Source of the DNA: a virus
DNA length: 47,462 nt
Virus record (IMG/VR): IMGVR_UViG_3300050821_008598
Location: 1 to 47,462 of that record
Strand: one strand, 5' to 3'
Part shown: positions 38,764 to 47,316 of the stretch, piece by piece
Layout of the letters: every line of letters starts with the position of its first letter
Position numbering within the stretch: the first letter of the stretch is position 1
The notes under the pieces: model-generated
What the model was told of the DNA's origin: nothing
Seen by the model: the letters and a program-made list of their open reading frames with translations, nothing else
The model's database searches: none
Program-made: the position numbers and the translations under genes

Positions 38764-39105
38764 ATGGCACTTCTTGAAATTCATACCGACAATACTCTCC
38801 CTACTTACGAGCAAGCGGTCATCTTAGATAAGACGCAGTACATAATAACGCTTTACTTTAATCCGAGAATTAACAACGGTGCAGGGAAGTGGTTCATCTC
38901 CTTAGCTGACCAAAACAGAAATCTTCTATGCGCTCCAGTCCCAGTCAACGTGAATTGGAAGCTCTTTAATCGATTCACGGATCTCACGACACTACCAGGA
39001 ACTATCTTTGCTTTTGATACGAGCGGGCAAAGCACTGACCCAGGTCAGTTTGATCTTGGCGCGAGGGTGAGGCTTTATTATCTAGAAGCAGGAACTGTCC
39101 TATGA
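38764..39105 (+). CDS. baseplate plug protein (Pam3 gp18-like)
   Basis: This 113-residue beta protein with EQAVILDKTQYIITLYFNPR and GKWFISLADQNR is the pattern of the small baseplate plug protein of cyanophage Pam3 and relatives. It starts one base after the previous stop and overlaps the hub gene by ATGA. Confidence 0.8.
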   Translation: MALLEIHTDNTLPTYEQAVILDKTQYIITLYFNPRINNGAGKWFISLADQNRNLLCAPVPVNVNWKLFNRFTDLTTLPGTIFAFDTSGQSTDPGQFDLGARVRLYYLEAGTVL

Positions 39106-40067
39106 CGATGACAGGTCAGAGCTTCGGACGCGTCGTTAAAGTCAGAGTTTTTGCGACGATTTTGGGTCAATCCGCAGGCGTGCCGACGATCAGTTATAAT
39201 AATGGGTACACCGAATTTAGCTCAGTTTTGCCGGACGGCTCTTCTGGATTTAGGATCAAAGGCAAAGTGACGATGGTTCAGCCGACCGTCCAGTTTAATA
39301 CGAATCAGGTGAATCTGTCACTCTACAATCTAGGCCCGAATTCTCGCGCTTTGATTCAGTCGAAAGTCGGAACTCGAATCGGAATCATTGCAGGCTACGG
39401 CTCAGGTCCAAAACAGATCGCGCTTGCCGACATCCTGTGGGCGAGGACTCATAAAGAAGGCCCTGATTACATCACAGAGATCATCGCAGGAGACGCTCAT
39501 TTCGGATTAACGAATGGAACGATCAATCAAAGTTTCTCTGGTGCGGTGACGAACCAGCAAATCGTGAATGCGCTTTTGACGGCGCTCGAAGAACAGCAGA
39601 TCTTCTCAGGCGTGATCACTGGAATCCCAGCCGGGAACTACGCGAATAACGGTTTTGTGCTCAGTGGAAGCCCGCTCGTGATCCTCTCTGACGTCTGTCG
39701 CAAGATGGGCCTTTCGATGAACGTGGTGGGGAGCATGGTCAATATTTTGCCCATCGGTCAAGATAGTGGAGCGCCGCTCATTGAATTGTCAGTAGCAACT
39801 GGTCTCATTGGCATCCCTGAAGTCGCGCCTCCAGGGATCATCGGAGTTCAAGATCTCTCAAAATCCATCGAAGTCAGCCCTTCTAACGATATTTCGTTTA
39901 AAACGCTCTTACGACCTGAGATTTCGCTCTCCCAGAAAGTGCGGATCACGAGCAAATTTGTCAACGGAGAGTACATCGTCGGCCGCGCGGTTCATGATTT
40001 CGATTCCTGGGAAGGCCCTTTTTATACTGAGTGTCAGGCTTTTAAAGTGGTGACCACAAGTGGCTAA
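39102..40067 (+). CDS. baseplate hub protein (gpD/XkdQ-like)
   Basis: This 321-residue hub protein contains FRIKGKVTMVQPTVQFNTNQVNLSLYNL, the usual N-terminal strand set, and a C-terminal barrel with SQKVRITSKFVNGEYIVGRAVHDFDS. Such proteins form the central baseplate ring that holds the spike. It overlaps both neighbours. Confidence 0.83.
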   Translation: MTMTGQSFGRVVKVRVFATILGQSAGVPTISYNNGYTEFSSVLPDGSSGFRIKGKVTMVQPTVQFNTNQVNLSLYNLGPNSRALIQSKVGTRIGIIAGYGSGPKQIALADILWARTHKEGPDYITEIIAGDAHFGLTNGTINQSFSGAVTNQQIVNALLTALEEQQIFSGVITGIPAGNYANNGFVLSGSPLVILSDVCRKMGLSMNVVGSMVNILPIGQDSGAPLIELSVATGLIGIPEVAPPGIIGVQDLSKSIEVSPSNDISFKTLLRPEISLSQKVRITSKFVNGEYIVGRAVHDFDSWEGPFYTECQAFKVVTTSG

Positions 40068-40710
40068 TTTATCGACTTACAAACCGCATTTTTCGGACGT
40101 CGTCAGGTCCATCGTCGATTCGATGATGCTCGACATGTACTTCTGCTTGCCCGCGAAGATCGTCAAATACAATAAGGCCACGCAGTACGCGGACGTCCAG
40201 ATTCAACTCTACGAGAGATTCAACGACGGCACGCTCAAACTTCCGCCAGTGATCCCCATGGTCCCCGTGAAGCATCCTCGCGCGCGCGGGGGGGAATGTT
40301 TCATTCATATGCCGCTTGTGCCTGGCGATGACGTGACTCTCGTTTTTTCGCAAAGATCACTCGACGTCTGGAAATCTCAAGGCGGTGCGTCAGACCCAGG
40401 AGATCCCAGAAAGAATCATATCACCGATGCCTATGCTCTGATCGGCGGTTCTGCGATCCCGGACGCCTTTACTCCTGCGACTGATGACGCACTTGAGATC
40501 GTGAACGGGGAAGCGACGATTCAGGTTTTTCCAGGCGGAACATTTAAGATTTCAAATGGGACCAATGAGCTGATATCGTTGCTTCAAGAAGCACTTTCGA
40601 CGCTTGCAGGGGACACGACCAATACGGGTATCGGTCCGCAGCCCTTGAACGCATTTTCGACTTATAGTGAACTTGCGGGTAAAGTCGCGACGCTTCAGGG
40701 GGAATCCTAA
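40060..40710 (+). CDS. baseplate spike protein, Gp138-like N-terminal domain
   Basis: This 216-residue protein starts at GTG 40060. Its OB-fold domain, MYFCLPAKIVKYNKATQYADVQIQ and PLVPGDDVTLVFSQRSLDVW, matches the gp138 membrane-piercing spike family. A beta-helical tip (VNGEATIQVFPGGTFKISN) follows. It should puncture the outer membrane when the sheath contracts. Confidence 0.87.
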   Translation: MANLSTYKPHFSDVVRSIVDSMMLDMYFCLPAKIVKYNKATQYADVQIQLYERFNDGTLKLPPVIPMVPVKHPRARGGECFIHMPLVPGDDVTLVFSQRSLDVWKSQGGASDPGDPRKNHITDAYALIGGSAIPDAFTPATDDALEIVNGEATIQVFPGGTFKISNGTNELISLLQEALSTLAGDTTNTGIGPQPLNAFSTYSELAGKVATLQGES

Positions 40711-40953
40711 GTGGCACTCAATCCAACGCCGACAGGAAAAGCGATTGCTGATCTTTTTTTCGGCGCAGGTACGCCTGGAACTCCCATCACAAAAGCAGAT
40801 CTTGAAGCTCTCTGGGAGCAAGCCATCACAGTCATTTACAATGACCTCAAAGCGAACATGGGCGTACAGCCTGGATCTTTTGAAGTTGTAGTACCTCCAG
40901 GGGGATCAGGCGGAACATTCCCTGTTCTTGGAAGCGGGGGACCAGCGACATGA
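40711..40953 (+). CDS. small hypothetical baseplate-associated protein
   Basis: This 80-residue protein starts at GTG 40711 immediately after the spike stop. It is helical at the start and Pro/Gly-rich at the end (PPGGSGGTF). It overlaps gp25 by ATGA. The function is unknown; it may be a small baseplate component. Confidence 0.65.
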   Translation: MALNPTPTGKAIADLFFGAGTPGTPITKADLEALWEQAITVIYNDLKANMGVQPGSFEVVVPPGGSGGTFPVLGSGGPAT

Positions 40954-41348
40954 GTGATTTGCTGATGGACCTCTCGACTAACGACATCAAGATCATCAAT
41001 GGGGATCTCTCGATCGTGAGTGGAACTGACGCGATTGCTCAGGATCTTCAGCAGACTCTTCAAGTGTGGCTAGGGGAATGGTTTTTAGACACTTCAAAAG
41101 GAGTGCCGTTTAAGCAGGACATCTTGATCAAAAATCCGAATGTCGATCTTGTGCAAGCCGACATCGTTAACGCGGCTGCTAACGTTCCAGGAATCACGCA
41201 AATTTTGAATGTCAGTTTCACTTATTCTAACGCAAATCGCACCTTTTCAATTACTGTGATAGCTCAAGAAAGCACGGGACAAACGATCACGGCACAGGCG
41301 CAAGTGACCTTGCCCGTGAATGCAACCATACAGGGGACACCTACATGA
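40950..41348 (+). CDS. baseplate wedge protein, gpW/gp25-like
   Basis: This 132-residue protein begins SDLLMDL.TNDIKIINGDLSIVSG and has GEWFLDTSKGVPFKQDIL, the hallmark of gp25/GpW-type wedge proteins that nucleate the sheath. It overlaps the baseplate J gene by ATGA. Confidence 0.88.
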   Translation: MSDLLMDLSTNDIKIINGDLSIVSGTDAIAQDLQQTLQVWLGEWFLDTSKGVPFKQDILIKNPNVDLVQADIVNAAANVPGITQILNVSFTYSNANRTFSITVIAQESTGQTITAQAQVTLPVNATIQGTPT

Positions 41349-42847
41349 GCGGAGGAACAGGATTCGGAGTTACTCCTCAAGGTTTTGTGATGCCGCAACT
41401 CATCGACATTCAAACGGGGATCAATCAAGGTCTCCAGGCGAATCTCGGCGCAGGAATCAACGTTCAGCCACAATCTTTCTTCTCTCAGCTCTCTGGTCCA
41501 TTTGCTGAAGCGCTCTCTCTTGCCTGGCAAGCGATGCAAGACACGTACAGCTCTCAGACTCCAGACACCGCTTTTGGAGCGAGTCTAGATAACGTTGGAG
41601 CGCTCCGGGGCATCCCTCGAAAGCCAGCGTCTGCTTCCGTCATTTCAAATGTGAAGCTTTTCGGTACGGCTGGTACACCGATTCCCACAGGTACGACTCA
41701 ATTTTCTGTTTTGAATTCTCCGACGAGCGTTTTTGCTCTGAGCGGTGCAGTTACTTTGGGAGCGGGTCAAAGCTCGATTCAGACGATCATGTTTCCCACT
41801 GTGCCCGTCAGTGGTCAGTGGGAACTTGGGATCAACGGAAGTGGTACTGTAGAGCTTGCTTATAATATTTCAGCGGCGATGCTTCAGGCGGCGATTCAGG
41901 GTTTGAATTTCTGCTCCGGCTGTACTGTCACAGGAAGCGTCGGAGCTGGCTTTACGATTCATTTTAATGGCCCAGGCACTGGCGGACTGATGGTCCAGCC
42001 GCAGTTTCAGATTTTGCAGACGACGCTGATGAACAGTGTTCCGACTCTCGTGACGCCTGTCACGGCGATCACTCAAGCGGGGATCGACCAGGCAAATGTG
42101 ACCGTGATTGCGACAGTCACAGGTCCGGTCATCGCTAATGCTGGAACGCTCACGAACATCGTAACTCCGATTTCTGGCTTAACCAACGTGCTCAATATCC
42201 AAGATGCAGTCGTGGGCACGAACGTCGAAACCGACAATGCCTATCGCGCGCGCATGAACGAAGAGCTTCAGATCGCAGGAGCTGGAACCGTCGAAGCGAT
42301 TCGTTCGAAACTTCTTGCCGTGACTGGCGTGACTTCAGCTCTCGTGTACGAAAACACGGGCGATGTGCCTGATGCTCAGGGACGTCCTCCTCATAGTTTT
42401 GAAGCGGTTGTCAATGGCGGATCTGATGCCGATATCGCTGAAGCCATCTGGCTTGCAAAACCTGCTGGGATCGCGACTGATGGGACGTCTAATTACACGA
42501 TCACCGATTCTCAAGGGAACACTCACGTCATCCATTTTTCTCGCCCGACAAACATCGACATCTACATTATCGCAAATCTACTGGTGAATGATGCCTATCC
42601 AGCGGGTGGGGACGCTTTGGTCAATCAGATCTTGGATAATTATATCAATGGTCTAGGTCAGGGCGTGAACGTGATCGTCGATCCTTACCTGACAGCTCAG
42701 CTCGCCTCTATCCCTGGGATTGACGGTGCAACCTTGCTTGTCGGAACTGCTCCTGATCCTACGATGTCAGCGAATATTCCGATCGCAGCTTTTCAGCAGG
42801 CTTTTACTGAAACCATTTTCATCGTCGTGAATTCGACTCCGGGGTGA
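41345..42847 (+). CDS. baseplate J-like protein
   Basis: This 500-residue protein follows gp25, as usual. It contains GFVMPQLIDIQTGINQGLQ near the N-terminus and the Baseplate_J motif ETDNAYRARMNEELQIAGAGTVEAIRSKL around residues 295-325, with a helical C-terminus. It forms the baseplate wedge arms holding the fibres. Confidence 0.9.
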   Translation: MSGGTGFGVTPQGFVMPQLIDIQTGINQGLQANLGAGINVQPQSFFSQLSGPFAEALSLAWQAMQDTYSSQTPDTAFGASLDNVGALRGIPRKPASASVISNVKLFGTAGTPIPTGTTQFSVLNSPTSVFALSGAVTLGAGQSSIQTIMFPTVPVSGQWELGINGSGTVELAYNISAAMLQAAIQGLNFCSGCTVTGSVGAGFTIHFNGPGTGGLMVQPQFQILQTTLMNSVPTLVTPVTAITQAGIDQANVTVIATVTGPVIANAGTLTNIVTPISGLTNVLNIQDAVVGTNVETDNAYRARMNEELQIAGAGTVEAIRSKLLAVTGVTSALVYENTGDVPDAQGRPPHSFEAVVNGGSDADIAEAIWLAKPAGIATDGTSNYTITDSQGNTHVIHFSRPTNIDIYIIANLLVNDAYPAGGDALVNQILDNYINGLGQGVNVIVDPYLTAQLASIPGIDGATLLVGTAPDPTMSANIPIAAFQQAFTETIFIVVNSTPG

Positions 42848-42850
42848 TGA

Positions 42851-43537
42851 TTGTTTACTGAGATCACGACTTACCAGCAAAATGCTCTTGCAAGGCTCCT
42901 GACTGAATATCAGCAGTCGCCTGTTTTGCAGGGAGTTTTGAGTGCTTTTATCACGCAAGTGCAGTTGATCGAAGACGCGCTTGTGGGGATGAATACACTT
43001 CGGTATTTGGGGAATGCATCCGGTCAGCAGCTCGATAATATCGGTCAGATCGTCGGGATCGCGCGTCCTCCTGGTGCTTCAGACGCTCAGTACCTTCTTG
43101 ACATCTATGGCCAGATCAAGATCAATACTTCCCAAGGACAACCCGAACAAGCGATTCAGACCTTCCTGCTTTTCACGCAGGTGAGTCAGGTGCGAATGTT
43201 CGAGTTTTTTCCTGGCGATGTCTTGATGGAATCAGTCTACAACCCGCCTGATTTAATGGCGTTTGAATCCATCATACACATCTTGGATGAAGTTTTGCCC
43301 GCTGGAGTTCGCTCGATCGGGCTTGTGGTTTATGATCCAGTTTCGCCTTTTTGCTACGCGGGGACGATGCTTCCTGCGGCCGGATACGGGAGTGTCAGCA
43401 CTCCTGGAGTCGGTGGGAAATACGGGACTCTTTTGCGTCCATTTAATGGACCTTTTGGGTACGCGGGGAATAACACGATCATCCGAGGATACGGGACCAG
43501 ACGAGATCCTATTGTCGGGGGAGCCTATGCGGGTTAA
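42851..43537 (+). CDS. baseplate/tail protein gpI-like (DUF2612)
   Basis: This 228-residue protein starts at TTG 42851. It has NTLRYLGNASGQQLDNIGQIVGIARPPGASDAQYLLD, the DUF2612/gpI pattern. A Gly/Tyr-rich end could contact the fibre. It follows baseplate J and precedes the fibre gene. Confidence 0.8.
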   Translation: MFTEITTYQQNALARLLTEYQQSPVLQGVLSAFITQVQLIEDALVGMNTLRYLGNASGQQLDNIGQIVGIARPPGASDAQYLLDIYGQIKINTSQGQPEQAIQTFLLFTQVSQVRMFEFFPGDVLMESVYNPPDLMAFESIIHILDEVLPAGVRSIGLVVYDPVSPFCYAGTMLPAAGYGSVSTPGVGGKYGTLLRPFNGPFGYAGNNTIIRGYGTRRDPIVGGAYAG

Positions 43538-43554
43538 ATTGAGGAGAGAATCAA

Positions 43555-44163
43555 ATGCCATATTCAAGACCGTCTAATTATCCAGATTTTTGCACCACTG
43601 GGACACGCGACGCGCCGACATCGGGTGAGATTTTATCAGGCTATTTGCCCAATCAAATTCCTCCCTGCGAAGAGCACAATTACCTTTTCGGGACGACAGG
43701 CGACTGGGTTCGTTGGCTGGACCAGCAAGAGCAACTCAACTCTTCTCAGCTTGCCTTTGATGCCACAGTGGGCACGGGCGGGACTTATCCGGACATCAAT
43801 TCATTGGTCGCTGCAATCACAGGCGGCGCTCAAATCAATCGAGTCCTAGTTACGACTCTTCAGACCTTGGCTGCAACGCAGCTCATCACAAGCGGGATCA
43901 CTGATCTTGAGCTTGTGTTTAAGCCGCAGGCGTTTTACTCCAAGGGCGGAGCGGTCACTCCAGGCTTGTCCATTGCGGGCCAGCGGATTACTATCCGAGG
44001 CGGGAGATGGATGAACTTTAGCGGCGGCTCTGACGTGGCCATCGCTGTGCAGTCGACGGCGAGAAATTGCCGCATTGCAGATGTGAATTTTTTCACTTGT
44101 ACGAAAGCAATCAACGATGCTGGTGTCAACACTGTCATCGAAGGCACTATCGAAGAGGTCTAA
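43555..44163 (+). CDS. tail fibre protein with right-handed beta-helix
   Basis: In this 202-residue protein the N-terminal part (1-70) is a baseplate-binding domain with EEHNYLFGTTGDWVRWLDQQEQ. Residues 75-200 carry the pattern of a parallel beta-helix: ITDLELVFKPQ, SIAGQRITIRGGRWMNF, RNCRIADVNFF. It is short for a receptor-binding protein. The next, exported protein may add to host binding. Confidence 0.8.
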   Translation: MPYSRPSNYPDFCTTGTRDAPTSGEILSGYLPNQIPPCEEHNYLFGTTGDWVRWLDQQEQLNSSQLAFDATVGTGGTYPDINSLVAAITGGAQINRVLVTTLQTLAATQLITSGITDLELVFKPQAFYSKGGAVTPGLSIAGQRITIRGGRWMNFSGGSDVAIAVQSTARNCRIADVNFFTCTKAINDAGVNTVIEGTIEEV

Positions 44164-44164
44164 A

Positions 44165-46351
44165 ATGAAATTTAACTTTATCGCTTTACTGGCTCTTATT
44201 TCGAGCACCGCATTTGCCGCGAGCACGATCCCGACCAAATTTAGGACGGATCAGCTTCAGATCGGTCAATCCGGATCAACCGCAAATAAAAGCTACATTT
44301 TTGATTTCGGACTTGGACTCTCCAATCCAAATTTGGGAGTCGATAATTCCACACACACTCTCCAGTACAATTTGAACAATTTTCAAATCGGGGACGGAAC
44401 CACTTCGCTGAAGTCATGGTTTGCGAATAACGGGATAGCTCCATTTCCAGCCATCCAATATAGCTCAACTGATCAGCAGTGGGAATTTTCCAACGATGGA
44501 ACTAATTTCAGCGGCTTTGGGTCTGGAAGTGGATCTGGATCTGGAATCAATTTTCTGGTTAACCCAGGATTTGAAACAGGCGTCACTCAAGATTGGACCA
44601 ATACTGGCGGAACGTTTGCTGCTGTCAGCGGCGGATCTAATCTTCTGATCGGAAAAAAATCTGCGCTTTTCACAGCAAGTTCAACGGGTCAGTCTTTTCA
44701 AAGCGGGATTCATACTGTTCCCAATGGCCTTCAAGGGTCTTCGTGCTCGGCGTCTATTCTCTACCTGGGAGGAGATGCGAATCTTACCCTCCATGCGACT
44801 GACGGCTCAGGGCATGACCTTGGAATTCCTGTAGTTTTGACTCCAGTGTCTTTTCCACAGTTCTCAAACCCAGTGCAATTTCCTTGCGTAGCTGGTGCGC
44901 CTGTCCAGTTTAATGTCGAATCCACGGGCACCGCTGCGGCGACTGCTTTTGATACGGCTTTCTTGGGTCAGAATACTTTGACTCAAGTGTCTCAGGCTCA
45001 ATATTTCGGAGGAATTTCAATGCAGGGTTCTCCCTGCTCTTGGGGCAACTCTGCTGTTAGCTCCTACTCTGACTTTTCAGTCACTACGGGATGCTCTTAT
45101 GCCACGAAGGGGAATGCGTTGGCTCCATCGACTCAGCTCCCAGCCATTCGATTTGCATCTATGCCAGCAGGAGAATATTTCTTTTCGGTTCGAGGGAAGA
45201 TTTACACGAACCAAGCATCTTCAAGCGCAAATTGTAACGTCAGACTTTTTGATGGGACAAATGATCTTGGGCCGAATCGAATTCGAATCACTGCGACTGG
45301 TGCTAGCAATACTTATGTAAATGGAGGGGTAGAAACAGGTCATCTTTCTCTCTCTACTGCATCCGCATCTAAAACCATTTCAATTCAGATGAATGATGCT
45401 GGAACTGGGTCCGGATGTAACATCGATACGGCTTCGGATACGCCACTTCAAGTTGACGTGTATTACTACCCGTCTCAGTCACAGACAGCTTTCACTCCAT
45501 CTAACTCTGCGATGAGTTGGTCGGGACAGATCTCTGGATGCTCTTGGAGCACTGGCGCGGGTTCTACACCTACTGATTTTCCTGCCACGACCGGATGTAC
45601 TCTGACTCAATTAACGAACAGAAATTTCGGGACAGTCACTGAACCGACCAATCTCCCGCAAATTCAGTTCACTCCAAGTCGCGTCGGAAGATACAGAGTG
45701 TGCGCCTCTTATTCTACCCAAAGCGTCACTGGCGGTGCTCAGTACTCGACGTTTTTGGCTGATGAGGGAAATGTCATTTTTGCCACATCAAACGTGATCA
45801 ATGCAGGCAGTCCTTATCCATCTTTGCCTGTGCAAAATTGTGGGATCTTGAATGTCGGTGCTATTTCTACAAAAACAATCAAGCTTCAAGGTTCGGAGAT
45901 TTCAGGCTCTATTTCCGTTCAAGATTTTAGCGCCAATGGATCAAATTCCATGCTCTGGACCATTGATGCTCTGGATACTCCGTTCCCGGCTCCGGTTGTC
46001 GTAGGTCAAGTTACTTCTCCAAGCACTGGAGTTGAAGTCATGACTAGGGCTCTTATAGCTGGTTGCTCTTCAGATCCTTGTACGATTCAAAGTCAAAGCG
46101 GAAGCTGGCTGACGGCTGTTAATTGGCTTGGAACAGGAGATCTTGCTTTGCATATTGCTCCTGGGACTTTTTCGGCCATTCCTTCTTGCTTTGGTCTGAG
46201 CGGTGACAATGGTGGGCAAACTCTTAGCTATAGTAAAGCCACTGCCACTTCTACATATATCGAGGTAACTAATTACTTTGTGAGCGGAGGAGTCTCAACT
46301 CCTCAAAATTCATCAAATGGAATTTCTTTCGCCTGCATCGGCCCAAAATAA
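44165..46351 (+). CDS. large secreted adhesin/fibre-like protein
   Basis: I choose ATG 44165, giving 728 residues; the frame is open slightly upstream. Residues 1-18 are a Sec signal peptide with an AFA cleavage site. The mature protein has repeated jelly-roll-like units with paired cysteines: a GSPCSWGNS...VTTGCS unit near 300 and an ISGCSWSTG...ATTGCT unit near 475. These look like duplicated receptor-binding domains. A signal peptide is unexpected for a tail fibre, suggesting envelope display. It directly follows the fibre gene. Confidence 0.8.
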   Translation: MKFNFIALLALISSTAFAASTIPTKFRTDQLQIGQSGSTANKSYIFDFGLGLSNPNLGVDNSTHTLQYNLNNFQIGDGTTSLKSWFANNGIAPFPAIQYSSTDQQWEFSNDGTNFSGFGSGSGSGSGINFLVNPGFETGVTQDWTNTGGTFAAVSGGSNLLIGKKSALFTASSTGQSFQSGIHTVPNGLQGSSCSASILYLGGDANLTLHATDGSGHDLGIPVVLTPVSFPQFSNPVQFPCVAGAPVQFNVESTGTAAATAFDTAFLGQNTLTQVSQAQYFGGISMQGSPCSWGNSAVSSYSDFSVTTGCSYATKGNALAPSTQLPAIRFASMPAGEYFFSVRGKIYTNQASSSANCNVRLFDGTNDLGPNRIRITATGASNTYVNGGVETGHLSLSTASASKTISIQMNDAGTGSGCNIDTASDTPLQVDVYYYPSQSQTAFTPSNSAMSWSGQISGCSWSTGAGSTPTDFPATTGCTLTQLTNRNFGTVTEPTNLPQIQFTPSRVGRYRVCASYSTQSVTGGAQYSTFLADEGNVIFATSNVINAGSPYPSLPVQNCGILNVGAISTKTIKLQGSEISGSISVQDFSANGSNSMLWTIDALDTPFPAPVVVGQVTSPSTGVEVMTRALIAGCSSDPCTIQSQSGSWLTAVNWLGTGDLALHIAPGTFSAIPSCFGLSGDNGGQTLSYSKATATSTYIEVTNYFVSGGVSTPQNSSNGISFACIGPK

Positions 46352-46405
46352 GAAAAATCATAGAGAATCGATAAGAAAAATCATAGAGAATCGATAAGGA
46401 AAATC
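46348..46405 (+). repeat. tandem 23-base repeat, 2.5 copies, before the lipoprotein gene
   Basis: A 23-base unit beginning ATAAGAAAAATCATAGAG occurs at 46348-46370 and again, identical, at 46371-46393. A partial copy, ATAAGGAAAATC, at 46394-46405 supplies the ribosome-binding site of the lipoprotein gene. The copies look like a duplicated initiation region (AAGAAAAATCATA resembles AAGGAAAATCTTATG). Confidence 0.9.
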
Positions 46406-46407
46406 TT

Positions 46408-46647
46408 ATGAAAAAGCTTAAAGAATTTTGGAAGCGCGTAGTCGAGAAGTTCGCTGGTCAGTGGACACCAGTGGCGGCGGCTGTCGCACTGGCTCTTTTG
46501 CCAGCGTGCAGTTCAACGAAGCTCATGCGCTGCGATGGTCCGATGGTTGATCCCGTGAAGCTTCTATGCAAGACTCAGATCAGTGGAAAATATCGGTTGT
46601 GCGAGAAGGCCGACGACGTGTATGACGGATGTGTAGCACCACAATAG
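46408..46647 (+). CDS. small lipoprotein, candidate outer spanin
   Basis: In this 79-residue protein a basic start (KKLKEFWKRVVEK) leads to a hydrophobic stretch and the lipobox LLPAC with Cys34. The mature 46 residues contain four further cysteines. A small lipoprotein just before a one-TM coiled-coil protein fits a two-part spanin, joining inner and outer membranes at lysis. It could also be a host-exclusion lipoprotein. Confidence 0.65.
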   Translation: MKKLKEFWKRVVEKFAGQWTPVAAAVALALLPACSSTKLMRCDGPMVDPVKLLCKTQISGKYRLCEKADDVYDGCVAPQ

Positions 46648-46663
46648 TCAAAAAGGAATTTTG

Positions 46664-46894
46664 ATGACCACGATCAGGGAAAATACGAAAGTCACCGTAG
46701 GAGTCCTGATCGCTCTTCTTGCGTTTGCCGCGTGGCTCACGAAGCAGGACTTTCAAAATACCGCAAACGCCGCTGCAATTGATGAGCTTCGCACGGCGCA
46801 GGCCCAAAAAGAAAACCGCGACGAGCAGATCATGACGGACATCGCCGTGATCAAATCGCAGGTTTTCGAAATCAATAAGAAGCTTGATCGATGA
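46664..46894 (+). CDS. 76-residue one-TM coiled-coil protein, candidate inner spanin
   Basis: I choose ATG 46664 with AAGGAAT upstream; TTG 46661 is directly before it. A short basic N-terminus is followed by one TM helix (about 10-25) and a helical tail with coiled-coil spacing to the end. This is the inner-spanin topology, although shorter than most. A holin or antiholin is an alternative. It overlaps the DUF5675 gene by ATGA. Confidence 0.6.
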   Translation: MTTIRENTKVTVGVLIALLAFAAWLTKQDFQNTANAAAIDELRTAQAQKENRDEQIMTDIAVIKSQVFEINKKLDR

Positions 46895-47295
46895 ACTGGA
46901 ATCTCAAACATAACGAGTTTCGCTCTGACGGTATTTTTAGCGTACTCTCTGGATCGTGCTTAGGCGGAACGTTCTCATACGTGACCATCGAGCATGCATT
47001 TCAGCAGCCTGACGGCTTGTGGGCTCCGAAGCTCAAGCCTGGGACGTATACCTGCAAGCGGAGACTCTCGCCGCATTTCGGCGTGGATGTTTTTCAGATC
47101 ATGGATGTCCCCAATTGCGACTACATCGAGATCCATCCAGGAAACTGGAATAAAGACACAAATGGATGCGTTTGTCCGGGCAAAGCGGAAGTTCCCTCGG
47201 CTTTGGGACAAATGGTCACGGCAAGTGACGCGACGTTTCAAGCATTCATGAATCTGCAATCTGGAGTTGATTCTTTTCAGCTCGTAGTGGAATAG
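46891..47295 (+). CDS. DUF5675 family protein, possible lysis enzyme
   Basis: This 134-residue protein matches DUF5675: CKRRLSPHFGVDVFQI, DVPNCDYIEIHPGNWNKDTNGCVCPG. The order His...GN..D..GC recalls the catalytic His-Cys of L,D-transpeptidase (YkuD) enzymes. DUF5675 genes often stand beside holins. No other lysozyme, amidase or transglycosylase is visible in the genome, so it is the best endolysin candidate. That is inference. Confidence 0.7.
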   Translation: MNWNLKHNEFRSDGIFSVLSGSCLGGTFSYVTIEHAFQQPDGLWAPKLKPGTYTCKRRLSPHFGVDVFQIMDVPNCDYIEIHPGNWNKDTNGCVCPGKAEVPSALGQMVTASDATFQAFMNLQSGVDSFQLVVE

Positions 47296-47316
47296 TGAAA
47301 TCTAGGAGATAATTAT

